Source of the DNA: Adenophora triphylla var. japonica
Lineage: Eukaryota; Streptophyta; Magnoliopsida; Asterales; Campanulaceae
DNA: 64,000 nucleotides
Direction of reading: 5' to 3'
NCBI GenBank assembly: GCA_022495995.1
Contig: JAFEMH010007489.1
Coordinates: forward strand, 23,778-87,777
The translations under genes and the position numbers were made by a program. Below are positions 55,802 through 64,000 of this stretch, piece by piece. Position 1 is the stretch's first letter, and every line of letters begins with the position of its first letter. A model generated the notes under the pieces. The model ran no database searches, had not been told where the DNA came from, and worked only from the letters and a program-made list of their open reading frames with translations.

Positions 55802-57196
55802 CGAAATTACCCGGATCCGAGAAAGGCCTCGCGGCCCCGCATCCGGCATCTTTCGCGCTGGAGGTGTCTCGCCGTTTGTTTTCGCATTTGTAGAGTCGCC
55901 ACGCCGTTTTTATTAAGCCCAAAACATTGAAAAGGGCATCGCTTAAAGATAATTTTAAACTCAAGCTTGTGTGACGAGATTTTGAGTTCTGAGGTCGATG
56001 ACTCCTGAAGAGAATATTAGAATATTAGAGCTCACTCCGAGTAGCCTCGTAAAACGAGTCTTTCTGATACCCCTAATATCCTTTAAATGTTGTGTGTGTG
56101 TGTGTGCTTTTAAAAATGCATGTCAGATCGGATGTCTACATTGTATGCTATGTATGGAAATGTATTGAAATAGTATAGGAAGGAAGCCTTACCAATGTTG
56201 GTTCGTGTCCTGCCTTCCGCCGGGGAATGGTGTTTCGAGGCTCCGAGTAGCGCTCCTAAGACGGATCTGGGATTGCTTCGGAGATGCCGGTTGTCCGCGG
56301 ACGTAGTTTCGGCGTGAGTCGAGGTTGTAGGCTGCGTTCGGGCAGAGGTTCGGCGTGCGTGGGGATCGCCTGGATCACTCTGGGCAGAGGTTCTGCGTGC
56401 GTTGTGGTGGCAGTGGAGTCACTCTGCGTAGTTTCGGCGTGGTTTGGGATCGTCGGCTTGACTCCTGGAAAGAGCCGGACACCGTGGAAAGACCTGTGCA
56501 AGGCCTCTGAGTACCACGAGGGGCCTCAGAGTACCTCGAGAGTGCCTCTGGCAGCGGAGCCGTCTCGGAGCGCTGGAGGCTTCTGAGCACCACAAGGGAG
56601 CTCTGAAGGCCTCGAAGGATCCGAAAGGGGCCGGGAGTGCCTCGAGAGGACTTAGAGGGGAGCCGAAGGCTAAGGGAGGAAGAGAGAAGAGGAGGTGTGA
56701 AAATGAGGAGGGGGAGCCCTCTATTTATAGTAAAAATTTCGAGCAAAGAGGTCCGTACGGACCTTCTTGGTTATCCGTAATTTTGGATTTCCTCGATTTG
56801 AGGGAATCCGCAATGATGGAGAATATTCTGAATGATGGTGTTCCTCGAGCAATAAGGTCCGTACGACCATCTTGCATGCAAAGAGGTCCGTACGGACCAA
56901 CTCGCAGGAAGTAATCATTTTCCCTGGATTTGAGGGAATATTGTGGACTTTAAGGGGATTTAGTAATCATTGAAACAAAGAGGTCCGTACGGACCTTAAT
57001 TGCTTTTCGATTTCGAAAATTCCCAAAAGGTCCTTTTGTCCCTTTTTATCCCGCAAAGGCTCCTCCCTTGGTCTCGGTTCGGCTCGAGAGGGTTTTGAGA
57101 GGGTTTTGAGTGAGAGAGGTCTCTGAGACTGCGTGGATGAGTCTGCGGTGTTTCCCGTGTGTTTGAAAGGGGGTGATCCAGATTGGGGTACTTACA
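55802..57196 (-). repeat. Tat-2 5' LTR
   Basis: 1,395 bp; the outer end is CA at 57196 and the inner end is mutated (CG for TG at 55802). TATA near 56720-56731 (-). Palindromes at 56750-56763, 56885-56898 and 56982-56995 are perfect; the one at 56856-56868 has lost a G. The PBS-like GTGGCGACTC lies at 55893-55902 (-). Confidence 0.92.
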
Positions 57197-57201
57197 GGAA
57201 G

Positions 57202-57743
57202 CACAAAAAAAAAAGAAGAGCTGTTGTAATGAGGACAGTGTTATGGATGAAGCTCGAGAAATATGGGAAAAAACTAACAATGGGCAAAAATTTCTTCTCG
57301 AGCATTGTTGGGATTTGTTGAAACACTATCCAAAGTGGCAAGGTGGGATGACTGCAGAAGATCAAGAAAGCGGTCACAGTTCAAAGAGATCAAACTCAGA
57401 TACGCCAATAATTGAGGTTCGACCTTTAGGAGTGAAGAGGGCTAAGAAAAAAGGTAAGCAAACTATTTCTTCTAGTGTTGATGTAGATGATATAACCAAT
57501 TGCATCAATAGTCTGAATACAAATCGCGAGATGAATGTTGAGCGACTTCAACTAGGGAAGCAAATGCTTGACTTTTTTAAAGAAAAGGAAGAAAAAAGTC
57601 AAGCGGAGAAGGATCAAAGGCTAGCAGAGAAGGAGCGGAATAAAAGGTTCAAACTTTATAGTATATTGATGGGAAAATCAGTTTTGTCATCAAAAGAAAT
57701 GGAGCTCTATGCCAGATTGTATGAAGAATTCAAGGATATTTAG
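57202..57743 (+). CDS. PIF/Harbinger ORF1, second part
   Basis: Continues the reading frame interrupted at 40710. It codes a short K-rich stretch, then VMDEAREIWEKTNNGQKFLL, LLKHYPKWQGG, a basic patch (GVKRAKKKGKQ), and a long coiled coil (LQLGKQMLDFFKEKEEKSQA...) to the stop at 57741-57743. The C-terminal organisation is that of the NAM-associated domain (PF14303) found in plant PIF/Harbinger ORF1 proteins. No stop or frameshift was seen. Confidence 0.85.
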
Positions 57744-58189
57744 TTATTTTAGTTTAACTTCTAATTATTGTTGTTATTTTATTTACTTTCTCATGTATTA
57801 TGTTTTATTGTAATTTTTATCTTATTTATGTAAGTTATTGTTCATTGAAATTATTAAATGATAAAATCAACACTGTCAACCTTTATTGAGATTTGAAATA
57901 GATGACAAAATTGATAAACTGACACTGTCAACATTAATTATTATTGTTTATTGAAAATGATGTTTCATCTTTTATCTTTTAAAGATGACAAAATTGATTA
58001 GTCATTTCAACATTAAAGCTTGAAAATAATGTTTTATCTTTTAGAGCATCCAATGTTGATAAACTGACATATCACTTTAACCTCAATTATTTTCTTCTTC
58101 TATTAAAGAGATCTTTCTTACAAGTTTTATACACTCATCCTCCAATTCTTCTCCAACGTGCCTTAAACCTTCCTCAAAGATAAACAAAA
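57744..58189 (+). other. Spacer between ORF1 and transposase
   Basis: AT-rich, with a diverged repeat (gataaactgaca and caacatta blocks, about 57865-58080). It probably holds the ORF1 3' end and the transposase leader. Confidence 0.4.
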
Positions 58190-59558
58190 ATGCATTCATC
58201 ATCAAGCTCATCATCGTCAAGTTCAAGTGATAACGATTATGAAGCAATGTTTAGTCTAGTCAAGGAATGGGATAAATCGACTGATGAAAGGCGCCAAAAT
58301 GAAGAAGCTGTCGTACGCTCATTCATTCCTTTAATCTCATCAACTATTGAGAGCCCATTGCCTCAAGCTCGAAGAAGATTCGTGCACAGAGAACGCGAAG
58401 AAGGCCATAACATACTATATAAATAATATTTTGCTGAACACCTAGTTATCCAGAAGAAATGTTTCGTCGTAGATACCGAATGAGGCGTCATGTCTTTTGT
58501 CGTATCATGGAAGCATTACGTGCATCTGATGACTATTTCAACCAGAAAGTTGATGCTAGTGGTAGACTTGGTCTATCGATTGAGCAAAAATGCACTGCCG
58601 CTATGCGTATACTAGCATATGGTACTGCATACGACTCAGTTGATGAACATCTAAATGTCGCTGAAACTACAACAAAGGAGTGTCTTCTTCATTTTGTTGA
58701 AGGTGTCATAACCCAGTTCCGCGACCGTTACATGAGAAGGCCGAATGCCGATGATATAGCTACGTTACTCCGACAAGGAGAGGAGCGTGGATTTCCAGGA
58801 ATGATGGGCAGTATCGACTGTATGCTTGGACATGGAAAACTTGTCCACGAGGTTGGAGAGGACAATTTCAAGGTAGAAATAAAAAGCCAACATTAATCCT
58901 AGAAGCCGTAGCCACGCGCGATCTATGGATTTGGCATGCATTTTTTGGAACACCAGGTTCGTGTAATGATATAAATGTCCTTGATCGTTCTCCAGTATTT
59001 ACAGATATATTAGAAGGTCATGCTCCACCTGTTAATTATGTTGTGAATAATCATTCATACAATATGGGATATTATCTTACTGATGGAATATATCAAAAAT
59101 GGGCGGCCTTTATTTAATCAATTAGTGTCCCGCACACAGCAAAACATAAATTATTTGCTAAGAAACAAGAGTCGGTGAGAAAAGATGTGGAGCGTGCTTT
59201 TGGAGTTTTACAAGCTCGATTTGCTATAGTTCGACAACTTGCTCTAGCATGGAGTAGGAGTTTCTTGGGTAAAATTATGCTTGCTTGTATCATCATTCAC
59301 AACATGATAGTTGAAGACGAGCGTTCAACATATACACATTTTGATCCAAGGGACTATAAAGAAAATTCATCTCAAAATCAAGCATCAACTAGCAGTGGAA
59401 ATGAAAGCTTTACTTTCTTCAATATTCGAGAGTATGACTTATCATCATATATGAGTAATCGAAGTCGGGTTCGAGATACAAATATCAACAAGTCACTGAA
59501 GAAAGATTTTATTGAGAATATTTGGAAAAAATTTAACGAGGAAGTTGATGATAATTAA
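58190..59558 (+). pseudogene. PIF/Harbinger DDE transposase (HARBI1-like, DDE_Tnp_4)
   Basis: It starts MHSSSSSSSSSSSDNDYEAM. The DNA-binding part is RRRYRMRRHVFCRIMEAL, LSIEQKCTAAMRILAYGTAY. The catalytic D1 is in GSIDCM (58816-58818), the second D in CNDINVLDRS, and the E in RKDVERAFGVLQARFAIVRQ (about 59175-59240), followed by ACIIIHNMIVEDER. Lesions: stop at 58424-58426, one-base frameshift near 58442, one-base frameshift at about 58825 directly after D1, and a stop at 59115-59117. The family fit is clear; this copy cannot make the enzyme as sequenced. Confidence 0.85.
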
Positions 59559-59887
59559 AATTATGTATTATTTATTAGAGTGTGTACTATGTAATTTCAA
59601 ATTTTATTGTTTGTTAAATTATGTAATTTTAATTTTTTTGATATAATTAATATTATTAAAAATAATATTGAATAATGTTAATAATTGGTATAAAAATAAG
59701 TAGGAAAGCAGGAAAAATATAGTGGTATAGTAAAAAGTATTAGAGAGAAACCGATGATCGGGGTCACCATTAAGTTGATAAAATAGATGGAGTTATGATT
59801 ATTGATGCACCGACGACGCTGGAAGCCGACAGTGAGTAAGTAGAGAGTAATCATGACTGAAATGTCACCATTGCGAGCATGATCTTA

Positions 59888-60030
59888 TACAAACAATTTA
59901 TTTTGCAAAGTTGTCAAATCAATCTCGATAATGTTCGTTAAAAACTTAACACTCTCACCTGAATTTCTGGATATTTCGTGGGACCCACAATTGCATCAGG
60001 AGTTGACGTGGACAAGTTATAAGCCATTTA
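59888..60030. other. Spacer between two PIF elements
   Basis: About 140 bp of unique-looking sequence ending in TTA (60028-60030). Confidence 0.5.
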
Positions 60031-61144
60031 GGAGCAATTGCATCCATTGAAGTTTTGAAATGGCATAGGCCGACTCCGGCACACACGACGCTCTCCAACA
60101 ATGACTCTTTGAAAAGTCATGAGTAAATTTTGTGTTTTTTGTTTTTGCAGTGTGAAGCTTCGGGCACGCTATGATGACGCCGACAAGGAACCACCACTCA
60201 CCTGACAGACCGCACCGGCTTGTGTTTTGTTTTTTTTTTTTTTTTTTTTACTTCTTCGACTCACTTGATGCACCTGTTATTTTTTTTATTATTTATTTTT
60301 TTTTTACTTCTTTGATTCACTTTGATGCACCTGCTTTTTTTTTTTTTTTTTTTTTTTTAATTATTTTTGATTCACTGTGAAGCGGTCACGGGGATTATTT
60401 CTTCCTATAAATTGAATCAAAATGTTATATACTCCCTACAATCTCTAGAAACATTTTTACTTTGTCCAAAAATTTTCATTTTATAATTATGGATCCTAAT
60501 TATCCTAATTATTATGGAAATAGTCAATATTCTCAACAAAATTCAAATGCCAATAGAAACCCAAATGCCCAAATGCCTCTAGATCCAAATTTGTTAAACC
60601 ATCCTCAACTATCTCAATTATCGAGATACAAATATCCATATGTCACTGAAGGAAGACTTGATTGAGAATATATGGGAAAAATTTAATGAGGAAGTGGATG
60701 ATTAAAAATAAGTTTTGGTTCCATATCGTAGGGTATCCCATGTAATTTTTAATATTTATATGCTTTATTACGTATTTTTAATGTATTTTTGTTTCCGTAT
60801 GTAATTTTCATGTTATAATTTATTAGATATAAACTTCTTTGAATAATATAAATAAAACTAATAAATATTAATAAAATAATTAATTATAATGAAATTTATA
60901 ATTAATTATTTATATAATATAATAATTAATAATTATTTATAGTAGTAATAAATGTAATATAAATGAGTAGGAAAAAGAAAATATGGTGGGGTATAATAAA
61001 AAGTAGGAGAGAAAAACTACATGAATTTTGTCATGAAAATGGAGATAAAATTGCTTTGAATAAGGTTTTAATAATCGATGACGTTGTCGAAACCTTGCGT
61101 TAAGAGAGAGGGATGGAAATGAAGTGGTATGAGTAAAGATGCTC
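60031..61144 (+). mobile_element. Internally deleted PIF/Harbinger derivative
   Basis: Flanked by TTA (60028-60030, 61145-61147) with TIR-like ends (GGAGCAATTGCATCCATTG and, complemented, GAGCATCTTTACTC). From 60489 it carries the ORF1 start (MDPNYPNYYGNSQYSQQNSN, to HPQLSQL). At about 60620 it jumps to the transposase 3' end (cgagatacaaatatc..., cf. 59466). About 3 kb of coding sequence has been lost. T-runs lie at 60229-60358. Confidence 0.8.
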
Positions 61145-61147
61145 TTA

Positions 61148-61588
61148 GGGCATTTGCAACCATGGCACAAAGTCACGGCATGGGCATTAGGTGGCATCCA
61201 AGACATCCCCATCCATGACTTTTACAGCCAAGCCATGACGACTTTTCATTTTTTTCTAAGATTACACCTGGCTTCCCTCTGTTCATCTGACATACTGTGA
61301 GAAAGAAATCAAGCCTTTGACCAAATTAGAGGGTGACACGTGTACCACATTTTTGAATTTTTTTTTTTACAAAAATTGCAACCTTAACATATAAAAATAA
61401 TAAAAATACAAGAATACCGAAAAAACTACCATTATTAATAAAAAGTAATGGAGAGAGAAATCCCATGACTTTTTGTCATGAATTCGGATATAAAAATTGT
61501 TCTGAGTTGTGTTTCCAATGATCGATAACGCTGAGCTGATGGATGAAGAGAGGGATGAGTTTGAGAGTTTCATTGTTAAAGCATGCTC
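61148..61588. mobile_element. PIF-family MITE
   Basis: Flanked by TTA (61145-61147 shared with the previous element, 61589-61591). Left end GGGCATTTGCAACCATGG; right end complemented AGAGCATGCTTTAACAATG. About 440 bp; the interior shares taataaaaagta..ggagagaaa with the right part of the neighbour. Confidence 0.65.
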
Positions 61589-61591
61589 TTA

Positions 61592-63369
61592 AGGGCTCGA
61601 AATTAGTGGTGGCAAAAAAGAGTAAATAATTTTGAGGAATGGATTTAATTAGGAAATTTTGCTCATTTCGATTTCTTTGAAAGAGGAGAACGGCTACGGC
61701 TTTGATTTTCAAGTTTTTCTTTCAAAGAAATCCTTCCATCTCTCTAATTGATTTTTCTTACCTCTGGCTTAAAATGAATGTCTCAAATTTTTCTTTAATT
61801 TTTTTTCAAATTAGCCTATTGTTCAATTGTTCAATTGTAAATTTGAAATTTTTGGACATTTTTTTTTTTGGTACGGAGGGTGTAGGGAACAATTTTCAGA
61901 TTGTCAGAGTTGGTTTTGTTACTTGATCCTTTTGAGTTCTTATGATGAGATTTTGACCTTAACGTGGTGCGAGAGTTAGTTGAAAGTGGTGTAAGTCACA
62001 ATTGACTATAAATTTTGCCTGTATATAAACCTCCAAGACATTGGCAAATGTCTAGAAAGTGACGTATCGTTAATGCGATAGTTGAATATAAAATAAAAAA
62101 ATCTATATATAATAATAAGCACGCTGGTAATTTTTCCTTATCGTAGGGGTATTTTAGTAATTTCACGCGGTGGCAAAAAATGGAAAACTTCAACCTGGCT
62201 GAAAACACACGTGGTACGCTGCGATTGGCCCACAAATTTTTTCTTCTTTTTTTTTTTTACATTTTCGCCAGTGCCGCCATTTAGAGGAAGGGTATTATCG
62301 TCATTTCCCGGGAGCCCGCAACTTAACACGGGCCAACACAAGCGAGCGTGAAGGCAGCTTCTTCTTTTCTCCTTTTTTTTGGTTTCACAAGTTGGCGTAT
62401 TCCCTATCCTGGTCCAATGCTTGAATTTCTGCTTTTATTTTTCACCAATCCCTTCTTTTACCTGAAACTATTTTATAATAAATCATTTTCTTTTAAAAAA
62501 AAAATTACCATACCGAAAATCTTATAACTTTTTTCTCTTTAATTAGAGACTATTTTCATTTGATTTCCTGACACGAAAAAAAAACTCTTTTTTTAATATA
62601 AATTTCTTAATTATTCTTTTGTTAATTTTCATTTTTAATTTTTCAATATATTTTTAGTCAAAATTAATTAAGTGCTCAAGTTTTTTTTTATTATAAATGA
62701 TAATGATAATAATAAGGTAATTTTACTAATTATAAAAATATAAAATATAAAATAAAAAAGTGATGGAATATAGAATAATGAGTTTGAAAGGGTAATGTGG
62801 TTATTTGAGCTTTATTTTAGTTTCGATACAATAAACATTATATTTATTTTATTTTAAAAAAAATTGAATCATAGTAAATAAAGTATTAATAAAGTATTTT
62901 GACATTGGGAAAAGATGGTCATCGTTTTTAAAATTTTCGATTGAAGTTCATGTCAATATTCTAAGAAATATGAGAGCAATAGAAATTGCTATTTTAAAAG
63001 AGGGTAAGGAAGAAGTGGGTTTATTTACCATGAGGGAGCGATGGTTTTGGAAATTATTTCCATTTAACCAAACACAATATTTAATGGGGGAAACTAGTTT
63101 CTCCCTAAGCTTATAAAAAGTCATATTTTTTAAAAACCGATCTTATATTCATCTAAATATTTTCTTCTCAAAATTAAATAAGGTAAGTGTGATGAATGTG
63201 GGTTCCAGCTTCTATTTAATAAGTGGGATGGAGTAATATGGTTATTGTGTTTATTTTAGTTCGATATATCAGACAATTTATTTAATTGTTTTAAAATAAA
63301 TCTTTGAAGCATAGTATATAAAGTATACTATAGGGTTATTTAATTATTGAATTTTTGCTGAAAAGTTGC
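61592..63369. other. AT-rich intergenic DNA, no gene seen
   Basis: Simple A/T runs and short spurious ORFs. A block at 62101-62360 begins TCTATATATAATAATAAGC and is more GC-rich; it may be a transposon end but I cannot define a partner end. Two related segments (about 62760-62900 and 63210-63330, each with tgg..ttattt..gtttattttag) suggest an old duplication. Confidence 0.4.
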
Positions 63370-63525
63370 ACGTCCCATACACGCGTTTCATCCTGTAGGT
63401 CATGAGTTCGTATCCCCCTGGTGGTTAGGAGGGTGTTAGACTTTCTCTTTCCTAAGATTTATCTCACAGGCGATTCGTGCAATGCGTGCACGTGTGTGTG
63501 CGCGAGTAGTGAAAAAAAATAATAA
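63370..63525 (+). repeat. Possible tRNA-derived SINE remnant
   Basis: GGTCATGAGTTCGTATCCCC (63398-63417) resembles a Pol III B box, and the segment ends in an A-rich tail (aaaaaaaataataag, about 63513). A clear A box is not visible, so it may be 5'-truncated. Confidence 0.35.
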
Positions 63526-63639
63526 GAAGCAAGTCTACGCAGTGATTTTTTTCTATTTTTTCATTTAAATGGGACACTTGGTGTTCGTCTCATTGGCCGA
63601 TTGAATTTCAGCATTTTTCCTCTCGATTTCTTTTTTAAC

Positions 63640-64000
63640 ATTTAAAAATATTAATACAAATTAATCCAAATTCAACGAAAATATAAAAATTGGAAATTAA
63701 AAATTTAAAATTTAAAATTTAAAATTAAAAATTAAAAATTTAAAATTTAAAATTAAAAATTAAAAATTAAAAATTAAAAATTAAAAATTAAAAATTAAAA
63801 ATTAAAAATTAAAAATTAAAAATTAAAAATTAAAAATTAAAATTAAAAATTAAAAATTAAAAATTAAAAATTAAAAATTAAAAATTAAAAATTATTAATT
63901 ATAAATTATAAATTATAAATTAAATAAAATTATAAAATTATAAATTATAAATTATAAATTAAAAATTAAAAATTAAAAATTAAAAAATTATAAATTATAA
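63640..64000. repeat. AAAAATT heptamer array (AT-rich satellite)
   Basis: Tandem 7-bp AAAAATT units, most regular at about 63740-63890, then ttataaa variants to the window end; the array continues beyond the window. Confidence 0.92.

Larger units (their letters stand above)
40711..57196 (-). mobile_element. Tat-2: full-length Tat/Ogre-like LTR retrotransposon
   Basis: 16,486 bp with 1.4-kb LTRs, flanked by the perfect duplication GGAAG (40706-40710 and 57197-57201). In - strand order: 5' LTR, PBS, leader, gag-like region, protease, G-patch-like segment, integrase, hairpin motif, antisense genes, tandem arrays, two more hairpin motifs, PPT (CGTCGTCGAGGGGCC) and 3' LTR. No reverse transcriptase was recognised. 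Homology with Tat-1 is seen in PBS, leader, PPT and hairpin motifs. The LTRs differ more than those of Tat-1, mainly by one- and two-base indels. Confidence 0.92.
39588..59884 (+). mobile_element. PIF/Harbinger transposon split by Tat-2
   Basis: TTA target duplications at 39585-39587 and 59885-59887 flank imperfect terminal inverted repeats (left GACCATCAACAATGGTG; right, complemented, GATCATGCTCGCAATGGTG). Without Tat-2 and one GGAAG duplication the element is about 3.8 kb. It encodes the two proteins expected of a plant PIF/Harbinger element: a Myb/SANT-like ORF1 protein and a DDE transposase. ORF1 is open apart from the insertion; the transposase has at least four lesions. Confidence 0.85.

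Noticed and set aside
62101..62360. Possible Helitron 5' end (TCTATATATAATAATAAGC)
   Set aside because: No CTRR end with preceding hairpin could be paired with it, and no Rep/helicase is present.

Overview
The window is a stretch of flowering-plant (most likely eudicot) nuclear DNA built almost entirely from transposable elements nested inside one another. The evidence is plant-specific families on both strands: Ty3/gypsy Tat/Ogre-like and Athila-like LTR retrotransposons, a PIF/Harbinger DNA transposon, Stowaway and other MITEs, a Ty1/copia remnant and an endogenous pararetrovirus (Caulimoviridae) fragment. I found no intact host single-copy gene, and no rRNA, tRNA or CRISPR.

Layout. 1-2120: decayed Tat-lineage fragment (extra RNase H domain, then a putative LTR), + strand. 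2707-33912: an Athila-like composite on the - strand, arranged as LTR - gag/pro - shared LTR - partial gag. Its left gag is split by Tat-1 (3545-19538), a 16-kb element with 1.86-kb LTRs, 5-bp target duplication GGTTC and no intact pol. Its middle LTR is split by a PIF-like element (19974-27184, TSD TTA). That one holds a hAT-like element (20822-26980), which carries two Stowaway MITEs, a fold-back element and the 3' half of a pararetrovirus (about 22860-26660). 33913-39137: AT-rich DNA, MITEs and a non-autonomous copia element. 39588-59884: a 3.8-kb PIF/Harbinger transposon whose ORF1 is split by Tat-2 (40711-57196, - strand, TSD GGAAG). 60031-61588: two more PIF-family elements side by side sharing one TTA; the first is a deletion derivative with the same coding ends. 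61589-64000: AT-rich DNA, a possible SINE and a heptamer array.

Tat-1 and Tat-2 belong to one family. They share a TGGCGACTCC primer-binding site, LTRs beginning TGTAAG (element sense), a homologous leader, a similar polypurine tract, tandem arrays upstream of the 3' LTR, and a repeated nested-hairpin motif. Tat-2 keeps protease and integrase remnants. On the opposite strand, between integrase and 3' LTR, it carries a multi-exon plant-mobile-domain-like gene and a second DUF7745-like reading region. A perfect palindrome, GGTCCGTACGGACC, lies four times upstream of the TATA box in each Tat-2 LTR (one copy damaged) and twice upstream of the antisense gene. This is the most promising regulatory observation. 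Tat-1 has only broken, internally duplicated gag-like sequence between nearly identical LTRs, as expected for an element mobilised in trans.

Small indels break many frames. Some may be assembly errors rather than decay; this cannot be settled from the sequence alone. All coordinates and splice sites were read by eye.
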